The notes beneath the pieces were generated by a model, which saw nothing but the letters and a program-made list of their open reading frames with translations, did no database searches and had not been told where the DNA came from. From contig NC_019936.1 of NCBI RefSeq assembly GCF_000327065.1, forward strand, positions 434,001-498,000: a DNA stretch of 64,000 bases, in the 5' to 3' direction. Positions 17,828-27,111 of the stretch are shown here, one piece after another; the first letter of the stretch is position 1; the number at the start of each line of letters is the position of its first letter. The position numbers and the translations under genes were made by a program. The stretch comes from Stutzerimonas stutzeri RCH2 (lineage in GTDB: Bacteria; Pseudomonadota; Gammaproteobacteria; Pseudomonadales; Pseudomonadaceae).

Positions 17828-19633
17828 ATGCCTGACTACAAGGCCCCCTTGCGCGATATCCGCTTTGTACGTGACGAACTGCTCGGCTACGAAGCGCACT
17901 ATCAGAGCCTTCCGGGTTGTGAAGACGCCACCCCGGACATGGTCAGCGCCATTCTCGAAGAAGGCGCCAAGTTCTGTGAGCAGGTCATCGCCCCTCTGAA
18001 CCGTGTGGGTGACGTTGAAGGCTGTACCTGGAGCGAAAGCGGCGTGAAGACGCCCGCTGGCTTCAAAGAGGCCTACCAGCAGTTCGTCGAGGGCGGCTGG
18101 CCGAGCCTGGCCCATGACGTCGAGCACGGCGGCCAGGGCCTGCCGGAGTCGCTGGGCATGGCGATCAGCGAGATGATCGGCGAAGCCAACTGGTCCTGGG
18201 GCATGTACCCCGGCCTGTCCCATGGTGCGATGAATACCCTGCATGAGCACGGTACTCCTGAGCAGCAGCAGGCTTACCTGACCAGGCTGGTATCCGGCCA
18301 GTGGACCGGCACCATGTGCCTGACCGAACCGCATTGCGGTACCGACCTGGGCATGTTGCGCACCAAGGCCGAGCCTCAGGCCGATGGCACCTACAAGGTC
18401 TCCGGCACCAAGATCTTCATCTCCGCCGGTGAGCACGACATGGCCGAGAACATCGTCCATATCGTCCTTGCCCGTCTGCCCGATGCGCCGGAAGGTACCA
18501 AGGGGATTTCGCTGTTCATCGTGCCGAAGTTCCTGCCTAACGCCGAAGGCGAAGTGGGTGAGCGCAACGGCGTCTCCTGCGGTTCCATCGAGCACAAGAT
18601 GGGTATCCACGGCAACGCTACCTGCGTGATGAACTTCGACGGCGCTACCGGTTTCCTGATCGGCCCGCCGAACAAGGGCCTCAACTGCATGTTCACCTTC
18701 ATGAACACGGCCCGTCTGGGCACCGCTCTGCAGGGTCTGGCCCATGCCGAGATCGGCTTCCAGGGCGGTATCGCCTATGCCCGTGAGCGTCTGCAGATGC
18801 GTTCGCTGACCGGGCCGAAGGCGCCGGAAAAGGCCGCTGACCCGATCATCGTGCACCCCGACGTGCGCCGTATGCTGCTGACCATGAAGGCCTTCGCCGA
18901 AGGCAATCGCGCCATGCTCTACTTCGCTGCCAAGCAGGTCGACGTGATGCAGCGCAGTCAGGACGAAGAGCAGCGCAAGGCCGCTGACGCCATGCTGGCC
19001 TTCCTCACCCCGATCGCCAAGGCGTTCATGACTGAGGTCGGTTTCGAAGCGGCCAACCACGGCGTGCAGATATACGGTGGCCACGGCTTCATCGCCGAGT
19101 GGGGCATGGAGCAGAACGTGCGTGACAGCCGTATTTCCTGCTTGTACGAAGGCACTACCGGCATCCAGGCGCTGGACCTGTTGGGCCGCAAGGTGCTGAT
19201 GACCCAGGGCGAGGCGCTCAAGGGCTTCACCAAGATCGTGCACAAGTTCTGTCAGGCCAACGAAGGCAACGACACCGTCAAGGAGTTCGTCGAGCCGCTG
19301 GCCAAGCTGAACAAGGAATGGGGCGAGCTGACCATGAAGGTCGGTATGGCCGCGATGAAGAACCGCGAGGAAGTTGGCGCTGCTTCGGTGGACTACCTGA
19401 TGTACTCCGGCTATGCCTGCCTCGCCTACTTCTGGGCCGACATGGCGCGCGTCGCCGCCGAGAAGCTGGCCGCTGGCACCGAGGAAGAAGGTTTCTACAA
19501 GGCCAAGCTGCAGACTGCGCGTTTCTACTTCGCGCGTATCCTGCCGCGTACCCGCACTCACGTGGAAGCCATGCTGTCCGGCGCGGATAATCTGATGGAC
19601 ATGGCCGAAGCGGATTTCGCTCTTGGCTATTGA
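17828..19633 (+). CDS. Acyl-CoA dehydrogenase, long (about 600 aa) FadE-type
   Basis: The protein of 601 residues starts [40 protein letters not shown] and [20 protein letters not shown] form the FAD and acyl-CoA site. [17 protein letters not shown] (about residues 437-453) carries the likely catalytic glutamate. The C-terminal extension is that of the homodimeric long family, as in the P. aeruginosa enzymes encoded next to the biotin cluster. It catalyses the first beta-oxidation step. A fatty-acid-responsive promoter precedes it and a strong terminator follows. It is about two thirds identical by eye to the gene at 21210. Confidence 0.94.
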   Translation: MPDYKAPLRDIRFVRDELLGYEAHYQSLPGCEDATPDMVSAILEEGAKFCEQVIAPLNRVGDVEGCTWSESGVKTPAGFKEAYQQFVEGGWPSLAHDVEHGGQGLPESLGMAISEMIGEANWSWGMYPGLSHGAMNTLHEHGTPEQQQAYLTRLVSGQWTGTMCLTEPHCGTDLGMLRTKAEPQADGTYKVSGTKIFISAGEHDMAENIVHIVLARLPDAPEGTKGISLFIVPKFLPNAEGEVGERNGVSCGSIEHKMGIHGNATCVMNFDGATGFLIGPPNKGLNCMFTFMNTARLGTALQGLAHAEIGFQGGIAYARERLQMRSLTGPKAPEKAADPIIVHPDVRRMLLTMKAFAEGNRAMLYFAAKQVDVMQRSQDEEQRKAADAMLAFLTPIAKAFMTEVGFEAANHGVQIYGGHGFIAEWGMEQNVRDSRISCLYEGTTGIQALDLLGRKVLMTQGEALKGFTKIVHKFCQANEGNDTVKEFVEPLAKLNKEWGELTMKVGMAAMKNREEVGAASVDYLMYSGYACLAYFWADMARVAAEKLAAGTEEEGFYKAKLQTARFYFARILPRTRTHVEAMLSGADNLMDMAEADFALGY

Positions 19634-19651
19634 TAGCGTAAGGCTGTAAAC

Positions 19652-19681
19652 GAAGCCGCTGCTCTGCAGCGGCTTTTTTTT
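19652..19681 (+). terminator. Rho-independent terminator after acyl-CoA dehydrogenase
   Basis: AGCCGCTGC and GCAGCGGCT form a nine-base stem with a TCT loop, followed by eight T residues. It lies 19 bases after the stop of the dehydrogenase and separates it from the diguanylate cyclase. Confidence 0.92.
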
Positions 19682-19782
19682 GATCAAAGATTGCGGTATT
19701 TGCGCATTCTTCAAGCCATTGGCTGCATGTTCGTGTGTGTAAAGGCACAATGCCTGCTTTCCTGTAGGTCGCCGGAGCCGCT

Positions 19783-21072
19783 GTGTCGCGTGCCGTCTCG
19801 CCTCGCTTCAATCACTTCGTAGCGCCGCTAGCCTTGCTGGTCGGTGGTGAGGTCATTGCGCGCCAGGTGTCGCTCAACGAGTTCTTCACTTCGCTTTATA
19901 ACGTCCTGCCGACGGTACTGCTTTTGCTCGGTGGTGCGCTTTGCTTGATGTACGGCCGCATCCGGGAATGCTTTCTGCTGCTCTGCGTTTATCTCGTCTA
20001 TTTCCTACTCGACACGCATGCTGACTATTACCGCGATCGTGGCAGTCTGTTGGATGACGCAGCCCTGACATTCCATCTGTGCAGCCTGCTGCTGCCATTG
20101 CTTTATGGCCTGTTTGGGGTGTGGCGCGAGCGCAGCCATCTCGCTCAGGAAGGATTGGCGCGTGCAGCGGTACTCTTCGCCGTCGGTATTGTGGCTCTGG
20201 CATTGGCGAGGCGATTTCCGGATGCGCTGCATGCCTGGCTGGTGGTGATTCGTTGGCCAGCCCTGCAGGCCGACTGGCTGCAACTGATCCAGTTGGCGTA
20301 CCCGGCGTTTCTTGCCGCGCTGGTGTTATTGACGATGCAGTACCTGCGTCAGCCGAGGCCGTCCCATGCCGCTCAGATCGTCGGACTGGTCGGCGTGCTG
20401 CTGATGCTGCCGCAAACCTTCAGCCGCGGCGCGGCGTTGAATGTCCTGAGCAGCCACGTGTTGTTGATGCTGGTAGCGGCGATCGCCCATGAGGCCTATC
20501 TCATGGCCTTCCGTGACGAGCTGACCGGCTTGCCCGGGCGCCGCGCGTTGAACGAGAGGCTACAGCGTCTGGGTCGCCAGTACGTGCTGGCCATGGCGGA
20601 TGTGGATCATTTCAAGCGCTTCAACGATACCTATGGCCACGACGTAGGCGATCAGGTTCTGAAAATGGTCGCCAGCCGACTGCGCAAGATAGGCGGTGGC
20701 GGGCGCGCCTATCGTTATGGCGGCGAGGAGTTCACCCTGGTGTTTTCTGGCCGTAGCGTCGAAGAGTGTCTGCCGCACCTCGAGGCGATACGTCAGTCCG
20801 TGGAGAGCTATGCGCTGCAGTTGCGCGACGCGAGCAGCCGCCCGAAGGACGACCGTCTGGGTCGCACGGCGCGGGGCAAGGTGTCGACGAGTCAGGTATC
20901 GGTGACCATCAGCATCGGTGTGGCCGAGCGCCAGGGCGAGCAACGCACCCCGGACGAGGTCATAAAGGCGGCCGACCAGGCGCTCTACGGCGCCAAGAAG
21001 GCCGGTCGCAACTGCGTGCGCGTACATGGCAGCGGGCGCGGCGCGGTACGTATGAACGGGCATTCGCGTTAG
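19783..21072 (+). CDS. Membrane diguanylate cyclase (GGDEF)
   Basis: The protein of 429 residues has about six to seven hydrophobic segments in residues 10-235 and a GGDEF domain at about 245-410. Key parts are FRDELTGLPGRRALNERL, MADVDHFKRFNDTYGHDVGD and the active site RYGGEEFTLVF. It should make c-di-GMP at the inner membrane. The usual RxxD inhibitory site just before GGEEF is absent (the sequence there is GGGGRAYRY), so product inhibition may be lacking. The start is GTG with GGAG seven bases upstream; no closer ATG fits. It stands between two acyl-CoA dehydrogenases. Confidence 0.9.
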   Translation: MSRAVSPRFNHFVAPLALLVGGEVIARQVSLNEFFTSLYNVLPTVLLLLGGALCLMYGRIRECFLLLCVYLVYFLLDTHADYYRDRGSLLDDAALTFHLCSLLLPLLYGLFGVWRERSHLAQEGLARAAVLFAVGIVALALARRFPDALHAWLVVIRWPALQADWLQLIQLAYPAFLAALVLLTMQYLRQPRPSHAAQIVGLVGVLLMLPQTFSRGAALNVLSSHVLLMLVAAIAHEAYLMAFRDELTGLPGRRALNERLQRLGRQYVLAMADVDHFKRFNDTYGHDVGDQVLKMVASRLRKIGGGGRAYRYGGEEFTLVFSGRSVEECLPHLEAIRQSVESYALQLRDASSRPKDDRLGRTARGKVSTSQVSVTISIGVAERQGEQRTPDEVIKAADQALYGAKKAGRNCVRVHGSGRGAVRMNGHSR

Positions 21073-21209
21073 GTTTAAGGGGTTTTAATTGTGACCATGA
21101 AAAACTATCCGGTCACAAAAAGACGCTTAATCCTGACTTCGTTATTCGGTTAGACTCATTGGAAACGGCCTTCAGTGCCGCAACCCAGTGTCTTGCGAGG
21201 AACCTTGCC

Positions 21210-22988
21210 ATGGCTGACTACCAAGCGCCGCTGCGCGACATGCGTTTTGTCCTGAATGAAGTCTTTGACGCGCCGAAGCTCTGGCAGGCGCTGCCAGCGC
21301 TCGCCGAGGTGGTCGACGCTGAAACTGCCGACGCCATCCTCGAGGAGGCGGGCAAGATCACCGCAAACAGCATCGCGCCATTGAATCGCAGCGGTGACGA
21401 AGAGGGCTGTCGATGGGATGCGGGCGCGGTGTCGACCCCCGCCGGTTACCGCGAGGCTTATCAGTTGTATGCCAAGGGCGGCTGGGTCGGCGTCGGTGGT
21501 GATCCGGCGTTTGGCGGCATGGGCATGCCCAAGGTCATTTCGGCCCAAGTCGAGGAGATGATGAACTCCGCCAGCCTGGCGTTTGGTCTGTATCCGATGC
21601 TGACCTCCGGTGCATGCCTGTCGATCTACGCGCATGCCAGCGAGGAACTGAAACAGAAATACTTGCCGAACATGTATGCCGGGGTCTGGTCCGGCTCCAT
21701 GTGTCTGACCGAACCGCATGCCGGGACCGATCTGGGCATCATTCGCACCAAGGCCGAGCCCCAGGCAGATGGATCCTATAAGGTCAGCGGTACCAAGATC
21801 TTCATCACCGGCGGCGAGCACGACCTGACCGAGAACATCATCCATCTGGTGCTGGCCAAGCTGCCGGATGCGCCGGCCGGTTCCCGCGGGATCTCGTTGT
21901 TCCTGGTGCCCAAGGTAATGGTCAACGAAGACGGCTCGCTGGGCGAGCGCAATTCGCTGTCGTGCGGTTCCATCGAGCACAAGATGGGCATCCAGGCGTC
22001 GGCTACATGCGTGATGAACTTCGATGGCGCCGTCGGCTGGATGGTCGGCGAGCCGAACAAGGGCCTGGCGGCGATGTTCACCATGATGAACTACGAGCGC
22101 CTGGGCGTTGGCATCCAGGGTCTGGCAACCGGCGAGCGTTCCTATCAGAGCGCAATCGAGTACGCCCGCGATCGCATCCAGAGTCGCGCACCGACCGGAC
22201 CTGTGGCTCAGGACAAGGCGGCCGATCCGATCATCGTGCATCCCGACGTGCGTCGTATGCTGCTGACCATGAAGGCTCTGAACGAGGGTGGCCGAGCATT
22301 CTCCAGCTACGTCGCGCTACAGCTCGACATTGCCAAGTTCAGCGATGATGACGAGGCACGTCAGCGCGCCGAGGCGCAGGTCGCACTGCTGACCCCCGTT
22401 GCCAAGGCCTTCCTCACGGATATGGGGTTGGAAACCACCGTACATGGTCAGCAGGTATTTGGCGGCCACGGCTTCATCCGCGAATGGGGGCAGGAGCAGC
22501 TGGTGCGCGATTGCCGTATTACCCAGATCTACGAAGGTACCAATGGCATCCAGGCGCTGGACCTGGTCGGCCGTAAGATCGTCGGCAGCGGCGGCACCAT
22601 GTATCAGGCTTTTGTCGACGAGATCCGCGCCTTCATCGCCGATGCTGGTCCGGAGCTGACAGAGTTCGCCGAGCCGCTCAAGGCCGCCATGGACAACCTG
22701 GACGAGCTGACAGCTTGGGTCATCGATCAGGCCAAGGCTAATCCGAACGAGATCGGTGCCGCCTCGGTGGAATACCTGCATGTATTCGGCTACACCGCCT
22801 ACGCCTACATGTGGGCGCGCATGGCTGCGGTCGCGGTTGCCAAGCGGGAGGAGGGCGACTTCTACCAGAGCAAGCTTGGTACCGCGCGCTTCTATTTCGC
22901 CCGGCTGCTTCCGAGGATCCATTCGCTGAGTGCTTCGGTTAAGGCTGGTAGCGAGTCGCTGTACCTGCTCGACGCGGCTCAATTCTGA
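21210..22988 (+). CDS. Acyl-CoA dehydrogenase, second long FadE-type paralogue
   Basis: The protein of 592 residues starts MADYQAPLRDMRFVLNEVFD. MCLTEPHAGTDLGIIRTKAE, SGTKIFITGGEHDLTENIIH and IYEGTNGIQALDLVGRK match its neighbour at 17828 domain for domain. Paralogues of this sort in P. aeruginosa differ in acyl chain-length preference. I see no PsrA-type box in its 137-base leader; instead there is GTGACC-n14-GGTCAC at 21091-21116. It is followed by the Rsm-type RNA gene. Confidence 0.93.
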   Translation: MADYQAPLRDMRFVLNEVFDAPKLWQALPALAEVVDAETADAILEEAGKITANSIAPLNRSGDEEGCRWDAGAVSTPAGYREAYQLYAKGGWVGVGGDPAFGGMGMPKVISAQVEEMMNSASLAFGLYPMLTSGACLSIYAHASEELKQKYLPNMYAGVWSGSMCLTEPHAGTDLGIIRTKAEPQADGSYKVSGTKIFITGGEHDLTENIIHLVLAKLPDAPAGSRGISLFLVPKVMVNEDGSLGERNSLSCGSIEHKMGIQASATCVMNFDGAVGWMVGEPNKGLAAMFTMMNYERLGVGIQGLATGERSYQSAIEYARDRIQSRAPTGPVAQDKAADPIIVHPDVRRMLLTMKALNEGGRAFSSYVALQLDIAKFSDDDEARQRAEAQVALLTPVAKAFLTDMGLETTVHGQQVFGGHGFIREWGQEQLVRDCRITQIYEGTNGIQALDLVGRKIVGSGGTMYQAFVDEIRAFIADAGPELTEFAEPLKAAMDNLDELTAWVIDQAKANPNEIGAASVEYLHVFGYTAYAYMWARMAAVAVAKREEGDFYQSKLGTARFYFARLLPRIHSLSASVKAGSESLYLLDAAQF

Positions 22989-23078
22989 TCGCTGCGGCTT
23001 AATCTAAAGGCAATATGAAATTATTTGGCCATGATACGGAACGATTAAGCCGCCCCTTCGGTCATAAAAATCGCGCAA

Positions 23079-23153
23079 TGTAAGCTTCGACTTACAGCTC
23101 TGCATCATGGATGACGCGATGTAGGAAAAGGCTTACAAGGCGTGATGCATAAT
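23079..23153 (+). promoter_or_regulatory. Two GacA boxes and -10 of an Rsm small RNA
   Basis: TGTAAGCTTCGACTTACA at 23079-23096 is a perfect palindrome matching the GacA upstream activating sequence (TGTAAG n6 CTTACA). A second, TGTAGGAAAAGGCTTACA at 23120-23137, matches except for one base. CATAAT at 23148-23153 can serve as -10, with transcription starting near 23160. Genes with this element in Pseudomonas are almost always rsmX, rsmY or rsmZ. Direct control by the GacS/GacA system is inferred. Confidence 0.8.
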
Positions 23154-23159
23154 GGCTAC

Positions 23160-23318
23160 TACAGGTCCGCGAGGGCAGGCAGTAATCTACTGCATAGGGA
23201 CGTGGCGCATGGAAAGCGCGAATCAACAATACGGACCACACAGGGAGCGGTGCCAGGACGGCGCGCGATCATGGATGTCAGGATTCAGTCTGCAGAGCCC
23301 CGCTTCGGCGGGGTTTTT
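23160..23318 (+). ncRNA. RsmX/Y/Z-type regulatory RNA
   Basis: The region downstream of the GacA boxes has no convincing coding frame but carries at least seven GGA motifs, several in hairpin loops. Examples are GCGC-ATGGAAA-GCGC near 23212 and GCC-AGGAC-GGC near 23252. These are the hallmarks of RNAs that sequester the translational repressor RsmA/CsrA. It ends in a GC-rich hairpin with a T run. The estimated length of about 160 bases is longer than usual for RsmY or RsmZ (about 110-130). I cannot tell which of the three names applies. The 5' end is estimated from the -10. Confidence 0.78.
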
Positions 23319-23320
23319 CT
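23298..23320 (+). terminator. Terminator of the Rsm-type RNA
   Basis: CCCCGC (23298-23303), loop TTCG, GCGGGG (23308-23313), then TTTTTCT. This is a classic Rho-independent terminator with a stable tetraloop, placed where an Rsm RNA should end. Confidence 0.92.
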
Positions 23321-23402
23321 TTTCTGCTTAGTCATCAGCGTCAATTCTGCGCGGTCAGGCTGACATTGACGGTGCGGACTTAACCCTTTCGCGTTCTTCG
23401 TA

Positions 23403-23661
23403 TCAGTCCGGCATGCAGACGCCAGTGCCACCCAGCCCGCAATAGCCGCCCGGATTTTTTGCCAGATACTGCTGGTGGTAAGCCTCCGCATAGTAGAACG
23501 GCGGTGCGTCGGCTATCTCGGTGGTGATTGCCGGAAAGCCAGCATTGCTCAGACGCTGCTGAAAGCGCTCCCGACTGCTCTCCGCCTCGCTGCGCTGTTG
23601 CGCATCCGTGCAATAGATCGCCGAGCGGTACTGGCTGCCGATATCGTTGCCTTGGCGCATC
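23403..23661 (-). pseudogene. msrA: 3' part of interrupted msrA
   Basis: Reading leftward, this encodes [16 protein letters not shown] to [11 protein letters not shown], the C-terminal 85 residues of peptide methionine sulfoxide reductase A, including [12 protein letters not shown] and the resolving-cysteine tail. The N-terminal part with the active-site cysteine lies 26.6 kb away at 50318-50706 on the same strand. Joining 23661 to 50318 gives an in-frame gene of 215 codons reading [12 protein letters not shown]. The fragment keeps a methionine codon but has no promoter or spaced ribosome site, so I treat it as inactive. Confidence 0.92.
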
Positions 23662-23676
23662 CCCTGTTAGTATGAC
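23662..23676. repeat. Left island junction (attL): CCCTG core plus inverted end
   Basis: CCCTG at 23662-23666 is the shared 5-base core, followed by TTAGTATGAC at 23667-23676, which pairs with the right-end arm as an imperfect inverted repeat (8 of 10 positions). The 270 bases from here to the first integrase hold the gin operon leader, AT-rich, without a promoter I can call with confidence. Confidence 0.75.
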
Positions 23677-23936
23677 TTGGCCTGGCAGCTATCTATGTAA
23701 ACTGATATCACCGCCAGCCTAGCTTCTACGAATGGTCTGAGAAGATCCTTTCTCGAAATATGCAGCCCAGCAACCATGAGTGTTGCAGATTAGCTATTTC
23801 GCGATACCGAGGCGTATTCGGCGTTTCCGCAAAGTTCCGAAGTTTTGTTTCTTAAAAAATTGAGTAACTGGATTTAGCCGTTCCGGGCTTATCTTTGTTT
23901 TGTACTGGCTTTGCGACAGGTCACAGAGGAGAGTAC

Positions 23937-25058
23937 ATGGTTCTGATTGTCAATGTTGACTTTCGCAGTAGTCACGATTCGAGGCTATCACAGCTCTCAC
24001 ATAAAATTCCGCAGTTTTTCAATGATTCAGCTGAACCATATAGCGAGGCAAACGCCTACATGCGGTTTTTGTCCCGCCGATTAATGCCGAAAAGTATGAA
24101 AACTATCGCGGAACATATTAAAGAGTTTTTGGTTTGGTCGGAAAACTCCGGAATTGAACTTATAGATGTTACGGATGATGTCTTTGACAGCTACGTAGAT
24201 GCGCTCTGTGGTTATCGAAAGGCATCTGGAGTGCCGCTTAGCTGGAATACTGTAAATGCAAGAGCGACAGGTGCTTATCGCTATCTTGTATGGTGTTATG
24301 AGAAAAAGTTATGTCCCGATTTGAATCCAATTGAGGTCGCTAGCTCATACGGCGGGTTGCGGAAAAAATATAACACCAAAGGACATCACTCAAGAGAAAT
24401 AAAAGATCATACAAAATTTCTTATCTTGGAAACTGCTGTTAAGTTCATTGATACCCTTTCCGAGGTTTCGGGGGTCGCTAATTCAGAAGTAAGGCTAAGG
24501 AATAAGTTGATTGGAGCGTTTATGCTTCAGTCGGGACTTAGGATATCTGAAGTAGTAGGGTTTCCTTTAAAAGATCTGCCCGAGGTTAATCTAAGAGGGC
24601 ACTCGACTCCAGCGAGAGTTATCGGCAAGGGGGGGAAAGCAAGACTGGTTTTGATACCCAATAAGCTGCTTGTTAAGTTTTGGCAGTACGTAGATTTTGA
24701 CAGGCAAAGAGTTGTAGAAAAAATAGAATCGATCGCTGGAAATGATGTTGTAGATGATGTGCTCTTCTTAAGTGAAAAAGGTCGAAGGTTGACAGCTAAC
24801 TGGATAGAAAAGTTGTTTACCAGGGCAAGTGAGAGGCTTGGGGTTAAGACCGTACCTCATGTGTTAAGACATACATATGGTACTTACCATTACCTTTTGA
24901 ATAAAGATCTGGCGGGGTTGGCCAATTTAATGGGGCACTCCAATGAGAACACGACTCGGAATTTCTATGTCCATACGGCTTTACTGATTTCCTACGCTGG
25001 GACATATAGAGCTCTACAGGATGAGATTGATAGATTGATAGGGGCTGCTAATGGATGA
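23937..25058 (+). CDS. Tyrosine recombinase, GinA-like (first of trio)
   Basis: This integrase of 373 residues has the complete catalytic set: Arg202 in LQSGLRISEVVGF, His308 and Arg311 in HVLRHTYGTYH, His334 in MGHSNENTTRNFY and nucleophile Tyr344. The N-terminal 110 residues fit a SAM-like core-binding domain. The start at 23937 has GAGGAG six bases ahead; the longer frame from 23895 lacks one. Its last eight bases overlap the second integrase. The gene is AT-rich compared with the host. It should be the main strand-cleaving enzyme for island integration and excision. TnpA of Tn554 is a related arrangement. Confidence 0.9.
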   Translation: MVLIVNVDFRSSHDSRLSQLSHKIPQFFNDSAEPYSEANAYMRFLSRRLMPKSMKTIAEHIKEFLVWSENSGIELIDVTDDVFDSYVDALCGYRKASGVPLSWNTVNARATGAYRYLVWCYEKKLCPDLNPIEVASSYGGLRKKYNTKGHHSREIKDHTKFLILETAVKFIDTLSEVSGVANSEVRLRNKLIGAFMLQSGLRISEVVGFPLKDLPEVNLRGHSTPARVIGKGGKARLVLIPNKLLVKFWQYVDFDRQRVVEKIESIAGNDVVDDVLFLSEKGRRLTANWIEKLFTRASERLGVKTVPHVLRHTYGTYHYLLNKDLAGLANLMGHSNENTTRNFYVHTALLISYAGTYRALQDEIDRLIGAANG

Positions 25059-27111
25059 AAACAGGTCTAGCTCTCTTTATTTCCTTACTGTGGCTGAGGA
25101 ACGTGCTGAAACAGAGCTTAAATTCACTGCGGAATGTAAGAACACGGCGAAAATATATGCATATGACTTAAGTGACAAGCCATACTCTGATTCATTTCGG
25201 GATGTGCTCGGAGTAGTGGTGTGGGCTATTTACAGGCGAAGAAATATGATGGGGCATTTAAGTCGGTTGGCGATTATCGAGATACTTCCAAGGTTCTTTA
25301 AATTTCTTGAAAGTGTTCTGATCTATAGAGCAGAGCAGCTCTCAGGGGATACGCTGCGATACTTTGCGGAATGGCTAAAAAAGGATAAAAGTTTAAGCTA
25401 TTCAACTGCGGCCTCTATGTATCGAAAAATTTCACCCGTATTTTTGCAAATGAGTAGCCATTATAAGGTTAGCGATAGTTTTATTCCCGTTCGTAATGCC
25501 TTTCCCAAGTCAAGCTCGCTTGTCTCGTCCTGTATTGGATATGATCAGGAAGAGTTGAAAGGTATTCTCAATGCGGCTGTGCGTGGGATGCGTGAAAGCG
25601 CGTCTAAGTTTGAGAAGACGTATCAGCCTAAATGGATTGGAATAGCTCCGCCATTAGAAGATGTGGCTCCTATTGGTCCGTCTGGCAGTAGGTCATATTG
25701 GGCCAGTGAAGAATATAGAATCTGGTGGTGGGAGAATAATTGTGGATGTATGAGGCTTAATAGCAATGCACTTTACAAGCTGCCAAAAGGGCAGGCTTTT
25801 TTTCAGTCTACGGCACTGGATGGTAAAAATGGCAGTGTCAAGTATTTGAGCGAGTTTTATGACCGCATAGGTGCTGGCCCTGATTATAAACCAAAGTATT
25901 TGGGGTTGCCTTGTCCTATCAATTACCGTACGCCATGGAAAAAGAAAGATTATCTTGTCTGGTACTGGGAAAACAAATTAGGTTGCAGAGCTCTATCTGG
26001 CAGTGAATTGAAGAAAATTGCGCCAGAGTTCTGGGGGGCTTTGAAAGAATATTTTGGGGGAAGGATAAAGGATTTTTACAAGGAGTTGGGTGTATATCGC
26101 TGGGTTCAAGCAGAGGACCTGATTCCATATTACTTGTTGCTCTTGATTAGAACGCAGTTGAATCCATTTACTGTCCAGCGCCTGACAATAGACTGCCTAG
26201 TTCCTGACCCGTTGAATGATGGTCGTGTCATGATTAACTGGAAAAAGTATCGGTCTTTTAAGAAAGGAATGACCATTCCTACTGATAAAGGCAACGATAG
26301 CTGGCCTGCGATGATAATTAAACGGGTGAGTGCTATTACCGAGTCTATTAGGGAAGACGGCCAAGATGAGTTGTGGATTGCAAACGCCAATCGTTTCAAA
26401 GTTAGCCAGCCTCTAGGTAGCTCCGCATTTAAAAGGGCTCTTCAAGCTTTTTCACGAAAACATGCATTAACAAGCAGTGATGGTAAACCTTTATCTATTC
26501 AGGCGCGACTGATTCGTCCAGCAATGGCTTGGAGTGAATACTTAAGGACTGAAGATATGAACTATCTTCAGGCGTTATTAGGACATGCTAGGCTTTCAAC
26601 AACTGCTGATTATTTGAGGCGGTTAGATGATCCAATCTTTCTGACCCGACGAGCAGTTCATCAGGATGCAGTTTTTGTTCGACTTTCCTCTGCTGAGGAT
26701 GGCTCTTTGATTAGCGAGTCTCTGGAAGCAAGTGAGAGTACTCAAGGAATGCACGAGGCTCTTTTAAATCACTGCAGGGATCCGATGAAATCTCCTGTTT
26801 CTGGGCAAAAAACTGGGTCCTTATGTAGCGCTAGTAATGAGGTGTGTTTGGGGTGTCAGAATTTAATAATAACCTTTCTTGATATAAAGAAGTACTTCTG
26901 CTTCATTGCCTTTCATGATTATCTTTTGCAGGTTGGAGATATAACTGATTTGGAGCACAGGAAGGCTACTTCTGAGAAGCGATTCATTTGGGAGAATTAT
27001 ATACTTGTAAAATATGACTCAGGCGTTATTGAGAGGATAAGGTCTGAGGCTCTGAGTTTTCCAATCCCGGAGTGGGATATTTCCTTGTATGAGGAGAGAA
27101 AGCATGGTTGA
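25051..27111 (+). CDS. Large tyrosine recombinase-like protein, GinB-like (second of trio)
   Basis: The protein of 686 residues has a recombinase domain in its C-terminal half. LLGHARLSTTADYL (His about 511, Tyr about 520) is clear, but the first arginine motif reads RTQLNPFTVQRL (about 366-377), with Asn where Arg is expected, and the HxxR box reads QARLIRPAMA. So the catalytic set looks incomplete. Two similar internal segments (residues about 190-255 and 275-345) share W-W-EN-GC patterns and may be duplicated DNA-binding modules. A cysteine group, CSASNEVCLGCQ, lies near residue 597. It overlaps both neighbours in the operon. Confidence 0.82.
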   Translation: MDENRSSSLYFLTVAEERAETELKFTAECKNTAKIYAYDLSDKPYSDSFRDVLGVVVWAIYRRRNMMGHLSRLAIIEILPRFFKFLESVLIYRAEQLSGDTLRYFAEWLKKDKSLSYSTAASMYRKISPVFLQMSSHYKVSDSFIPVRNAFPKSSSLVSSCIGYDQEELKGILNAAVRGMRESASKFEKTYQPKWIGIAPPLEDVAPIGPSGSRSYWASEEYRIWWWENNCGCMRLNSNALYKLPKGQAFFQSTALDGKNGSVKYLSEFYDRIGAGPDYKPKYLGLPCPINYRTPWKKKDYLVWYWENKLGCRALSGSELKKIAPEFWGALKEYFGGRIKDFYKELGVYRWVQAEDLIPYYLLLLIRTQLNPFTVQRLTIDCLVPDPLNDGRVMINWKKYRSFKKGMTIPTDKGNDSWPAMIIKRVSAITESIREDGQDELWIANANRFKVSQPLGSSAFKRALQAFSRKHALTSSDGKPLSIQARLIRPAMAWSEYLRTEDMNYLQALLGHARLSTTADYLRRLDDPIFLTRRAVHQDAVFVRLSSAEDGSLISESLEASESTQGMHEALLNHCRDPMKSPVSGQKTGSLCSASNEVCLGCQNLIITFLDIKKYFCFIAFHDYLLQVGDITDLEHRKATSEKRFIWENYILVKYDSGVIERIRSEALSFPIPEWDISLYEERKHG

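Noticed and set aside
21160..21190. PsrA box before the second acyl-CoA dehydrogenase
   Set aside because: GAAACGGCCTTCAG lacks the GTTTG/GTTTC right half.
23142..23363. A 73-codon open frame over the Rsm-type RNA
   Set aside because: It runs through the terminator hairpin, has no ribosome site, and the region is explained by GacA boxes, GGA motifs and terminator.
23403..23660. An independent 85-residue MsrA-like protein
   Set aside because: It is the exact missing C-terminal half of the gene at 50318-50706, lacks the active-site cysteine, and has no promoter. It is a fragment.
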